Source of the DNA: Treponema sp.
GTDB taxonomy: Bacteria > Spirochaetota > Spirochaetia > Treponematales > Breznakiellaceae
DNA length: 8,455 nt
Assembly (NCBI GenBank): GCA_031259515.1
Contig: JAIRLK010000382.1
Span: forward strand, 1-8,455
Reading direction: 5' to 3'
The notes under the pieces were generated by a model that was not told the DNA's origin, ran no database searches, and saw only the letters and a list, made by a program, of their open reading frames with translations. The position numbers and the translations under genes are program-made. Positions 1 through 6,896 of the stretch are shown here, in pieces; position 1 is the stretch's first letter; each line of letters starts with the position of its first letter.

Positions 1-729
1 AAGGGCATTAAATATCCCCTGGCGGATTTTAATATCACCCCGGACGTGGCTATTATTGATCCCGATCTTGCCCTGACCATGCCGCCCAAACTTACGGCCC
101 ATACGGGGATGGATGCCATTACCCATGCCATTGAAGCCTATGTTTCTACCCTGCATTGCGATTATACGGATCCTCTGGCGCTCCACGCTATCAAGATGAC
201 AGGTGAGAATATTACCGCGTCTTACAAAGGGGATGCCGGCGCCAGGGAAAAAATGCACAATGCCCAATGTCTTGCGGGGATGGCTTTTAGTAACGCCCTG
301 CTCGGAATTGTTCACTCAATGGCGCATAAAACCGGCGCGGCCTATTCCGGCGGTCATATTGTACACGGCGCCGCCAATGCTATGTATCTTCCCAAAGTCA
401 TCAAATACAACGCCAGGGAAAAAGCGGCGGCGGACCGGTATGCGGAAATTGCCCGGTTTATATCCCTTCCGGCAAAAACCGCTGAGGAAGGGGTTGTCTC
501 CCTTATCGGCCATATTAAAACCCTCAATAAGGCGCTGGATATTCCCGGCGGGATCAAGGACTACGAAGGGGGCATTATTAACGAAAAAGAATTTCTGGAC
601 AAGCTGCCAAGGGTCGCGGAACTTGCCGTAGGGGACGCCTGTACCGGTTCAAATCCCCGGAAGATTGTTCCCTCGGAAATGGAAAAACTTTTACGTTGCT
701 GCTTCTACGATACCGAAGTGGATTTCTAA
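1..729 (+). CDS. Iron-containing alcohol dehydrogenase, 3' part (5' end outside window)
   Basis: This is the C-terminal 242 residues of a group III (Fe-dependent) alcohol dehydrogenase. The family is usually 380-400 residues, so about 140 residues with most of the NAD(P)-binding half lie before base 1. The frame is open from base 1, so the GTG at 46 is not a start. Visible family motifs are TGMDAITHAIEAY (D38 and H42 of the fragment), GIVHSMAHKTGA (H105, H109) and GGHIVHGAANAMYLP (H119, H122), followed by the typical tail ACTGSNPRKI...LLRCCFYDTEVDF. D38, H42, H105 and H122 match the four metal ligands known from FucO-type enzymes. The step from H105 to the last histidine is three residues longer than in FucO. 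The enzyme interconverts an aldehyde or ketone and an alcohol with a nicotinamide cofactor in the cytoplasm. The substrate cannot be read from the sequence. It lies upstream of nfnA on the same strand and may recycle reduced cofactor in fermentation. Because only this end is visible, a larger fusion such as AdhE is not strictly excluded. Confidence 0.93.
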   Translation, partial: KGIKYPLADFNITPDVAIIDPDLALTMPPKLTAHTGMDAITHAIEAYVSTLHCDYTDPLALHAIKMTGENITASYKGDAGAREKMHNAQCLAGMAFSNALLGIVHSMAHKTGAAYSGGHIVHGAANAMYLPKVIKYNAREKAAADRYAEIARFISLPAKTAEEGVVSLIGHIKTLNKALDIPGGIKDYEGGIINEKEFLDKLPRVAELAVGDACTGSNPRKIVPSEMEKLLRCCFYDTEVDF

Positions 730-732
730 ACC

Positions 733-764
733 GGGGCGGGGCGAACTGTGATACGCCCCGCCTC
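733..764 (+). promoter_or_regulatory. GC-rich hairpin between the alcohol dehydrogenase and nfnA
   Basis: An 11-bp stem (733-743 pairing with 754-764, with one G-U pair) encloses a 10-base loop and begins four bases after the alcohol dehydrogenase stop codon. The downstream bases TTACTTGC do not form a proper U tract, so this is not a textbook intrinsic terminator. It could be a partial terminator or attenuator, or an mRNA-processing or stabilising hairpin that sets different levels of adh and nfnAB. The structure is seen directly; the role is inferred. Confidence 0.55.
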
Positions 765-774
765 TTACTTGCAA

Positions 775-780
775 GAGAGG
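775..780 (+). promoter_or_regulatory. Ribosome binding site fixing the nfnA start
   Basis: GAGAGG ends five bases before the ATG at 786. The same frame is open upstream to an alternative start at 696, but that would overlap the alcohol dehydrogenase gene and add about 30 residues unlike the NfnA family. This site therefore selects the ATG at 786. Confidence 0.7.
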
Positions 781-785
781 TTGGT

Positions 786-1655
786 ATGGTCAAGATTTTG
801 AAAAAGAAAAGCCTCAATTCGTCGGTAACCTTGATGGAATTGTCCGCTCCGCTGGAAGCGGCAAAAGCTGAACCGGGGCAGTTTGTTATTTTGCGGGCCG
901 GTGAGAACGGGGAACGGATACCGCTGACTATCGCGGATTTTAACCGCGAGAAGGGAACCGTAACGATCATATTCCAGATAGCAGGGGCGGCCACTTGGCG
1001 GCTTAATTGCCTGAAAGAAGGGAATGTCATACAGGATTTTGTAGGCCCTTTGGGGAAGGCCACGGACTGTGGGGCAAGGAAGGTAGCCATTGTGGGGGGC
1101 GGTGTCGGTTCCGCCATTGCCTATCCGGTTGCAAAGAAATTCCACCAACAGGGGGCGGAGGTTCACTCCATTACCGGGTTCCGCACCAGGGACCTTGTTA
1201 TCCTGAAGGAAGAATTCAAAGCGGTGAGCGACAAGTTTTTCCTGATGACTGACGATGGGAGTTACGGCAGACACGGGCTGGTAACCGAGGCGCTCCAACT
1301 GCTTATCGACCAGGGGGAACGGTACGACGAGGTTATCGCCATAGGCCCTTTGGTAATGATGAAATTTGTCGCCGCCGTAACGAAGCCCCACGGGATTAAA
1401 ACCACGATCAGCATGAACCCCATCATGATAGACGGTACGGGGATGTGCGGGGGCTGCCGCCTCAGTGTGGGGGGAAAAACCAAATTCGCATGTGTAGACG
1501 GCCCCGATTTTGACGGACACGAAGTCGATTTTAACGAGGCTATGGCCCGTTCCGCCGTATATAGACCCTTTGAAGCACGGGCTTATGAAACCTGTAAACT
1601 TCTTGAGACAAGCGGGACCGCGGGGGAAGCCGCTATCATCGGGAAGGTGTCGTAA
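786..1655 (+). CDS. nfnA: NfnA, small FAD/[2Fe-2S] subunit of NADH-dependent ferredoxin:NADP+ oxidoreductase
   Basis: A 289-residue protein with the order expected for NfnA (also annotated as sulfide dehydrogenase or dihydroorotate dehydrogenase electron-transfer subunit): an N-terminal FAD-binding barrel with RIPLT at 44-48, an NAD-binding fold with VAIVGGGVGS at 100-109, and a C-terminal [2Fe-2S] loop, IDGTGMCGGCR, giving C221, C224 and C236. The conserved D216 just before the cysteines fits the family's unusual Asp plus three Cys cluster ligation. In characterised enzymes NfnA binds NAD(H), and its FAD passes electrons between NADH and the large subunit during flavin-based bifurcation that links NADH, NADPH and ferredoxin. 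The protein is cytoplasmic. The stop codon overlaps the nfnB start (TAATG), indicating translational coupling and a stoichiometric complex. Paralogous PyrK/HydG-type electron-transfer subunits are the main alternative, but the nfnB neighbour makes NfnA the firm choice. Confidence 0.93.
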   Translation: MVKILKKKSLNSSVTLMELSAPLEAAKAEPGQFVILRAGENGERIPLTIADFNREKGTVTIIFQIAGAATWRLNCLKEGNVIQDFVGPLGKATDCGARKVAIVGGGVGSAIAYPVAKKFHQQGAEVHSITGFRTRDLVILKEEFKAVSDKFFLMTDDGSYGRHGLVTEALQLLIDQGERYDEVIAIGPLVMMKFVAAVTKPHGIKTTISMNPIMIDGTGMCGGCRLSVGGKTKFACVDGPDFDGHEVDFNEAMARSAVYRPFEARAYETCKLLETSGTAGEAAIIGKVS

Positions 1656-3049
1656 TGCCAAACATGAGCTTAATAAAAAATGAGATGCCCGTTCAGGATC
1701 CAAAAGTACGGAGCGGGAATTTTTTTGAGGTAGCACTGGGCTATACCGAAGCCCAGGCAATAGATGAAGCCAATCGCTGCCTTGGGTGCAAAAACAAACC
1801 CTGCGTTTCCGACTGTCCGGTAAACGTCGACATTCCCGCCTTTATCGGGGAGATTGCCGCGGGGGAATTTGAAAAAGCATATCAGATTATTACCCGGTAC
1901 AATTCCCTTCCGGCAATATGCGGCCGGGTATGCCCCCAGGAAACTCAATGTGAGGGAAAATGTATCCGGGGTCGTAAGGGGGAACCGGTAGCTATCGGCA
2001 GGCTGGAACGTTTTGCGGCGGACTGCCACAATGCCCGGGAAGAAGATAAAAAGACAGGATTAAAAGCCAGAGCCGGAAAATCACAAGTGGCCGTGGTAGG
2101 TTCCGGCCCGGCGGGGCTTGCCTGCGCGGGAAGCCTTGCTCAAAAAGGTTATGGGGTTACGATCTTTGAGGCCCTTCATGTTGAAGGAGGGGTCCTTTCC
2201 TATGGGATTCCCGAATTCAGACTCCCCAAGACTATCGTACAAAAAGAAATTCAGGGCTTAAAAAACATGGGGGTAGAAATCGCGGTGAATACAGTGATCG
2301 GCAAGACCCTGACCATTGATGAACTTTTCAGCACCTACGGGTATAAAGCAGTTTTCATCGGTTCCGGTGCGGGGCTTCCCAAATTCATGAACATCCCCGG
2401 AGAAAATTTGAACGGTGTTTATTCGGCCAATGAATTTCTTACCCGGATAAACCTGATGAAAGCCTACATGACGGATAGTTCAACTCCCATACACCGGGGC
2501 AAAAAGGTTGCCGTAGTGGGGGGTGGCAACGTTGCTATGGACGCAGCCCGCTGCGCCAGGCGTTTGGGCGCGGAAGTAACGATTGTCTACCGCCGGACGG
2601 AAAAGGAAATCCCCGCCCGGCTTGAGGAAGTGGAACACGCCAAAGAAGAAGGCATTGTTTTTCAGTTCCTTACGAGTCCCGTAAATATTGCCGGAAATGA
2701 AAAAGGCTGGGTCAACAAGATCGTCTGCCAGAAGATGGCGTTAAGCGAACCGGATGAATCAGGGAGGGCCCGGCCCGTACCTCTGGAAGGGAGTGAAGAA
2801 GAAGCCGAGGTAGACTGCGTAATTATGGCTATTGGCACTTCGCCCAATCCTCTTATCAAGTCTACCACCGCGGGCCTTGATACCCAAAAATGGGGCGGAA
2901 TCATCGCGGACGAGGAAACCGGACAAACTTCCCGCAGGGGGATATTCGCGGGGGGAGACGCGGTTACGGGGGCCGCCACGGTGATTCTTGCTATGGGCGC
3001 GGGGAAGAAAGCGGCGGAGGCGATAGACGCCTATATAAAAAGCATTTGA
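1655..3049 (+). CDS. nfnB: NfnB, large subunit of the Nfn transhydrogenase (GltA-like NADPH/ferredoxin flavoprotein)
   Basis: A 464-residue protein, the usual length for NfnB and for homotetrameric GltA-like proteins. The N-terminal domain has two cysteine groups, C42-x2-C45-x4-C50-x3-C54 and C89-x3-C93-x5-C99-x3-C103, for two [4Fe-4S] clusters. Two Rossmann folds follow: an FAD site VAVVGSGPAG at 145-154 and an NADPH site VAVVGGGNVAMDAARC from 285, followed by the YRRTEKEIPAR segment expected to hold the 2'-phosphate. The C-terminus has GIFAGGDAVTGAATVILAMG. In known NfnAB this subunit carries the bifurcating FAD, reduces or oxidises ferredoxin through the two clusters and exchanges hydride with NADP(H). 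The gene starts inside the nfnA stop (TAATG) and its own stop overlaps the next ATG (TGATG). No glutamate synthase large subunit is nearby, so glutamate synthesis is unlikely. An in-frame ATG at 1664 is possible, but the overlap favours 1655. Confidence 0.93.
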   Translation: MPNMSLIKNEMPVQDPKVRSGNFFEVALGYTEAQAIDEANRCLGCKNKPCVSDCPVNVDIPAFIGEIAAGEFEKAYQIITRYNSLPAICGRVCPQETQCEGKCIRGRKGEPVAIGRLERFAADCHNAREEDKKTGLKARAGKSQVAVVGSGPAGLACAGSLAQKGYGVTIFEALHVEGGVLSYGIPEFRLPKTIVQKEIQGLKNMGVEIAVNTVIGKTLTIDELFSTYGYKAVFIGSGAGLPKFMNIPGENLNGVYSANEFLTRINLMKAYMTDSSTPIHRGKKVAVVGGGNVAMDAARCARRLGAEVTIVYRRTEKEIPARLEEVEHAKEEGIVFQFLTSPVNIAGNEKGWVNKIVCQKMALSEPDESGRARPVPLEGSEEEAEVDCVIMAIGTSPNPLIKSTTAGLDTQKWGGIIADEETGQTSRRGIFAGGDAVTGAATVILAMGAGKKAAEAIDAYIKSI

Positions 3050-4809
3050 TGGAGCCAATGGGCATGGCTGAATATTTAACCCTGAAAACTTCAAACTGCA
3101 AAAACTGCTACAAATGCATACGGCATTGTCCGGTTAAATCAATACGGTTTGAAAACAACCAGGCCCACATTGTGGAGGAGGAATGTATTTTGTGCGGCCG
3201 CTGTTTTACAGCCTGTCCCCAAAATGCCAAGGAAATCCGGGATGATCTTGGAGTCGTCCAGGCGTTGATTGAAAACGGGACTCCGGTATACGCCAGCCTG
3301 GCCCCTTCCTTTACGGCCAACTATGGAGGATTAGACATTAATACGATGGAAAGAGCCTTAAAACAATTGGGATTCGCCGGAGCTGAAGAAACCGCCGTAG
3401 GCGCAGCCATTGTAAAAAGGCAATACGACGCTATGCTGAAAAACGAAACCCAGGATGTGATCATCAGTTCCTGCTGTCATAGCGTGAATCTTTTGATTCA
3501 GAAATACTACCCCGCCGCCATACCCATGCTGGCCCCGGTTCTCTCCCCCATGCTGGCCCACGGCATGGATTTGAAGCGCCGTTATCCCGGCGCCCGGATC
3601 GTATTCATAGGTCCCTGTATTTCCAAAAAAGACGAAGCCGAAAGGTACGCGGGACCGCCGGACAAAACACTTACTTTCAGGGAACTATCCCGCTGGCTGG
3701 AACAAAAGCATATCAGCCTTGATAAAAATTCTCAGGGAAAGGCCGAAGCGGAGACGCCGCAATCCACTAAAGATTCGGGGCGCGGTCTTACCCGGCTTTT
3801 CCCTACCGCCGGGGGTATTCTCCGTACTATGGTCAAGGAAAATCCCCGGTACGCTTACTTTTTCGTTGATGGAATTGATAACTGTATCAGTTCAATTGAA
3901 GACCTTGTCCGGGGAAAGCCGCGTTTGCCGGAGCAGCCGCCGGAAAAGTGTTTTATCGAGATGTCCGCCTGTACCGGAAGCTGCCTTGGAGGGCCGGTGA
4001 TGTCGGCCTTCACGCCGTCGGCATCTGCGCCGGCCCCGGTGCGGGATTATATCACTGTCTCCCGTTACGCGGGGGAAAAAGATTTTGAAACTTTTTCGTA
4101 TTCAGCCGGGGAATTGGATAAAAAATTTGTTTCCCTTTCGCCGCGCCGGATTCATCTGGGAACGGGGGCCGTTGAAGAAGTGCTCCGCAAACTGGGAAAA
4201 ACCAAACCGGAACATGAATTGAACTGCGGAAGCTGCGGTTACAATAGCTGCCGGGACAAGGCCCGGGCGGTATTGGAGGGAAAGGCAACCCTGACTATGT
4301 GTCTTCCTTACCTGAAAGAACGGGCCGAATCTTTTTCCGATAACATCATTACCAATACCCCCAACGGAATAATTGTCCTTAACGAAACTCTGGAAGTTCA
4401 GCAGATCAACGCCGCGGCCTGCCGGATCCTCAACATTAATCCCCAGGATATTCTGGGAGATCAGGTAGTCCGTATTCTGGACCCCATGCCGTTTATCGAA
4501 GTATGCCGGCAGGGAAAAAATGTGTACAACCAGCGCGTATACATGGCGGATTATGAAAAGTATATAGACCAGACTATTATCCACGATAAAAACTACCACA
4601 TTATCATCGGCATCATGCGGGATGTTACGAATGAGGCGGCCCGAAAAGCGGCCAAGGAAGAGTTTAACCGGGAAACTATTGAGATTACCGACAGGGTGAT
4701 TAAAAAACAGATGCGGACGGTTCAGGAGATTGCTTCCCTCCTGGGGGAGACTACGGCGGAAATCAAGGTTGCTCTGACAAAATTGAAGGAAACTCTGGGC
4801 CATGAATGA
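3049..4809 (+). CDS. hydS: Sensory [FeFe]-hydrogenase-like protein with ferredoxin, H-cluster, Fes and PAS domains
   Basis: A 586-residue multidomain protein, probably a cytoplasmic H2 or redox sensor. Two [4Fe-4S] ferredoxin motifs come first (C17, C20, C23, C27-P and C46, C49, C52, C56-P). The [FeFe]-hydrogenase H-cluster domain follows: SSCCH with C142/C143, GPCISKKDE with C190, and MSACTGSCLGGP with C308 and C312. All cysteines used for the H-cluster in catalytic enzymes are present, but neighbours differ from the usual TSCCP, MPCxxKxxE and ACxGGCxxGGG. A Fes-type 4Fe-4S motif (C393-x2-C396-x4-C401-x16-C418) precedes a PAS domain (about 431-530) and a helical, probably coiled-coil tail (about 530-586). 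Hydrogenase-PAS proteins of this type are classed as putative sensors. The next gene encodes a phosphatase, which fits the phosphatase-linked subclass (C3). The start overlaps the nfnB stop (TGATG); ATGs at 3058 and 3064 are in frame, and a GGAG at 3051-3054 could instead serve 3064. Sensing is inferred; turnover of H2 is not excluded. Confidence 0.88.
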   Translation: MEPMGMAEYLTLKTSNCKNCYKCIRHCPVKSIRFENNQAHIVEEECILCGRCFTACPQNAKEIRDDLGVVQALIENGTPVYASLAPSFTANYGGLDINTMERALKQLGFAGAEETAVGAAIVKRQYDAMLKNETQDVIISSCCHSVNLLIQKYYPAAIPMLAPVLSPMLAHGMDLKRRYPGARIVFIGPCISKKDEAERYAGPPDKTLTFRELSRWLEQKHISLDKNSQGKAEAETPQSTKDSGRGLTRLFPTAGGILRTMVKENPRYAYFFVDGIDNCISSIEDLVRGKPRLPEQPPEKCFIEMSACTGSCLGGPVMSAFTPSASAPAPVRDYITVSRYAGEKDFETFSYSAGELDKKFVSLSPRRIHLGTGAVEEVLRKLGKTKPEHELNCGSCGYNSCRDKARAVLEGKATLTMCLPYLKERAESFSDNIITNTPNGIIVLNETLEVQQINAAACRILNINPQDILGDQVVRILDPMPFIEVCRQGKNVYNQRVYMADYEKYIDQTIIHDKNYHIIIGIMRDVTNEAARKAAKEEFNRETIEITDRVIKKQMRTVQEIASLLGETTAEIKVALTKLKETLGHE

Positions 4810-6010
4810 ACTTTGTACTGACATGGGTTTTGTGAATCTCAACAAGTACGGAGAGGAACTCTGCGGCGATCATGTTGAGATTGCCCCTGTGGAAGACAAA
4901 CTGACCGTGATGGTACTGGCTGATGGTCTGGGGAGCGGGGTTAAAGCCAGTATTCTTTCCACGTTAACTGCCAAAATTATATCTACCATGATGGCAAATT
5001 TCCTTACGGTCGAAGATTGTGTCGATACCATTGCCGCTATCTTACCGATCTGCAAGGAACGGCAAATCGCCTACTCCACTTTTACCATTATCCGTATCGC
5101 TGATAATCAGAATGCGGAGATTATCCAGTACGATAACCCGCATGTGATTCTGCTCCGGCATGGGAAAAATTTTGATTATCCAAAAACCGCGGAAATTATC
5201 GAGGATAGTTCAACCGGTGAAGACCTGTTTACCGGACGGAAAACTATTTATAGAACCCGGATTGAGCTGCATGAAGATGACACTTTTATTGCTATGACTG
5301 ATGGGGCGATTCATGCCGGAATGGGACAGAGTTTCAACTTCGGCTGGCAGCGGGAAAATGTCATAGCGTTTATGGAGGGCATATATAACCGGGAGTATAC
5401 CGCCAAGACATTGAGTACCATGCTGTTGGATAAATGTTATTCCTTATACAACGGTAAACCCGGTGACGATACTACGATCTGTACCGTAAAAATTCGCCGC
5501 CGTCAGCCAATCAATCTGCTTGCCGGTCCTCCGTTAAACCCTGCAGACGTTCCTAAAATGATGGGTCTCTTTTTTTCCAAGGAGGGGAAACACATAGTCT
5601 GCGGTGGGACTACTTCGGCGTTGGCGGCGGAATTTTTGAGGAAACCCCTGGAGACGGGTATTCCGCGTTATACGGATCCGGATATTCCACCCACTGCGAA
5701 GATACGCGGGGTAGATCTGGTTACCGAAGGGGTTGTTACCATCCACAAGGTGCTTGAATACGCCCAGGATTATATAGGGGACAACGGCAGTTATGCCCAA
5801 TGGAACGCCGGAAGGGACGGGGCTTCGGAAATTGCCCGGCTTCTTTTTGAAGAAGCTACGGATATTAATCTTTACGTAGGTAAGGCCGTTAATCCGGCCC
5901 ATCAGAATTCCGACCTGCCTGTCCCGTTTAGTTTAAAGATGCGTTTAATTGATGAATTGGCGGATTGTCTGAAACAAATGGGGAAAAAGGTAAAGGTCAG
6001 TTATTTTTGA
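4802..6010 (+). CDS. SpoIIE/PP2C-family protein phosphatase with unassigned C-terminal domain
   Basis: A 402-residue protein. Residues 1 to about 232 form a SpoIIE-type PP2C serine/threonine phosphatase domain: GEELCGDH with D23, VLADGLGSGVKAS with D41-G42, AMTDG with D167-G168, and KPGDDTTICTV with D222-D223. These are the metal-binding acidic positions of the Mn/Mg-dependent PP2C fold. Residues about 236-402 are a separate region with CGGTT at 267-271 and DLVTEG at 305-310; I cannot assign it to a named domain. There is no signal peptide or membrane segment. The start lies eight bases inside the preceding sensor gene (ATGAATGA), so the two are probably translated together, suggesting that the hydrogenase/PAS protein controls this phosphatase. 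SpoIIE-type phosphatases usually dephosphorylate STAS anti-anti-sigma factors. No STAS protein, anti-sigma kinase or sigma factor is in the window, so its substrate is unknown. Confidence 0.88.
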   Translation: MNELCTDMGFVNLNKYGEELCGDHVEIAPVEDKLTVMVLADGLGSGVKASILSTLTAKIISTMMANFLTVEDCVDTIAAILPICKERQIAYSTFTIIRIADNQNAEIIQYDNPHVILLRHGKNFDYPKTAEIIEDSSTGEDLFTGRKTIYRTRIELHEDDTFIAMTDGAIHAGMGQSFNFGWQRENVIAFMEGIYNREYTAKTLSTMLLDKCYSLYNGKPGDDTTICTVKIRRRQPINLLAGPPLNPADVPKMMGLFFSKEGKHIVCGGTTSALAAEFLRKPLETGIPRYTDPDIPPTAKIRGVDLVTEGVVTIHKVLEYAQDYIGDNGSYAQWNAGRDGASEIARLLFEEATDINLYVGKAVNPAHQNSDLPVPFSLKMRLIDELADCLKQMGKKVKVSYF

Positions 6011-6104
6011 GGGAACGCGACAAACGGCATGATGAGGGTAAAAACCGGCGTTGCCGGAAAATTAATACAGGTCAGCTTGTGTTGACTTTTTATGGAGGCT
6101 CTAT

Positions 6105-6869
6105 ATGAGTATGTTTGATTTGAAAGGGAAAGTCGCCCTGGTGACGGGCGCTTCATCTGGGCTTGGCGTTCAATTTGCAAAGGCCCTGGCGGAGCAGGGC
6201 GCGAATCTGGCGATTATGGCCAGAAGGCAGGAAAAGCTTGATGAAGTTCGGAAAACCATAGAAGGTATGGGAGTACATTGTCTTGCCCTTAAATGTGATG
6301 TACTAAAGAACGATGAAATAAAGGCTGTTGTTGCCAAAGTTAAAGAGCATTACGGCCGCATCGATATTCTGGTGAATAACGCGGGGACCGCCCGGTCAAA
6401 CCCCGCCGAATCACAGTCCGATGATGATTGGAATGCGGTGATCAACACCAATTTGAACAGCGTGTATTTCGTTGCCCGGGAAGTGGGCAAGGTCATGATC
6501 GAACAAAAATACGGCAAGATTATCAATGTGGGGTCAATCCATAGTAGCGCGGCCATGGCTACCAGCCCCTTAAACGCCTATTGCGCCTCAAAAGGCGGTG
6601 TACTGATGCTTACCAAGGCGCTGGCAACCGAATGGGCAAAATACAACATTACTGTTAACGCTATCGGCCCGGCATATTTCCCTTCAGAAATGACCGATGC
6701 TGTTATGAGCAATCCGGCTTTCGCGAACATCGTTAAGACCTATTGTCCCACAGGCCGGCCGGGAAAAGAGGGGGAATTGGACGGCGCTGTCATTTATTTC
6801 GCATCCGATGCATCCAGTTATACAACGGGCCAACTGCTTGCCATTGACGGCGGCTGGACGGCGATTTAA
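6105..6869 (+). CDS. Short-chain dehydrogenase/reductase (gluconate 5-dehydrogenase / FabG-like)
   Basis: A 254-residue classical SDR with all expected motifs: cofactor motif TGASSGLG at 14-21, NNAG at 91-94, and the catalytic tetrad N116, S144, Y159 and K163 (YCASK). The tail TGQLLAIDGG is typical. The ARR following the second strand (IMARRQEKL) suggests NADP(H) preference, which is inference. The overall pattern FDLKGKVALVTGASSGLG, then EWAKYNITVNAIGP and a P-TGRPG-EL segment, resembles gluconate 5-dehydrogenase/KduD-like members; FabG is less likely because no fatty acid genes are nearby. The exact substrate cannot be assigned. GGAGG at 6094-6098 lies six bases before the chosen ATG; a second ATG at 6111 is possible. 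The 94 bases before the gene show no convincing promoter, so co-transcription with the phosphatase gene is unresolved. Its last codons are repeated downstream at 7448-7475. Confidence 0.92.
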   Translation: MSMFDLKGKVALVTGASSGLGVQFAKALAEQGANLAIMARRQEKLDEVRKTIEGMGVHCLALKCDVLKNDEIKAVVAKVKEHYGRIDILVNNAGTARSNPAESQSDDDWNAVINTNLNSVYFVAREVGKVMIEQKYGKIINVGSIHSSAAMATSPLNAYCASKGGVLMLTKALATEWAKYNITVNAIGPAYFPSEMTDAVMSNPAFANIVKTYCPTGRPGKEGELDGAVIYFASDASSYTTGQLLAIDGGWTAI

Positions 6870-6870
6870 T
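6843..6870 (+). repeat. Direct repeat copy 1: 3' end of the SDR gene
   Basis: These 28 bases encode the last eight residues (IDGGWTAI), the stop codon and one further base of the SDR gene. They match 7448-7475 at 26 of 28 positions, in the same orientation and 605 bases apart. The membrane-protein gene lies between the two copies. Confidence 0.8.
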
Positions 6871-6883
6871 CATCACAAACCAC

Positions 6884-6889
6884 AGGAGG
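6884..6889 (+). promoter_or_regulatory. Ribosome binding site of the membrane-protein gene
   Basis: AGGAGG is a full-strength Shine-Dalgarno sequence seven bases before the ATG at 6897. A TTG at 6891 is in frame but only one base from the site, so it is rejected as the start. Confidence 0.8.
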
Positions 6890-6896
6890 ATTGTTT

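Noticed and set aside
765..1760. A long minus-strand open frame opposite nfnA
   Set aside because: It is a shadow of the nfnA coding strand: the plus-strand frame has full family motifs, and the reverse reading has none.
6045..6057. Small inverted repeat CCGGC-GTT-GCCGG after the phosphatase gene, as a terminator
   Set aside because: The stem is only five pairs and is followed by A residues on the plus strand. A T run exists only for minus-strand reading, where there is no gene.
6082..6109. TTGACT and TATATG or TATGAG before the SDR gene, as a promoter
   Set aside because: A -10 box here would overlap the start codon and put the transcript start inside the gene, losing the good GGAGG site.
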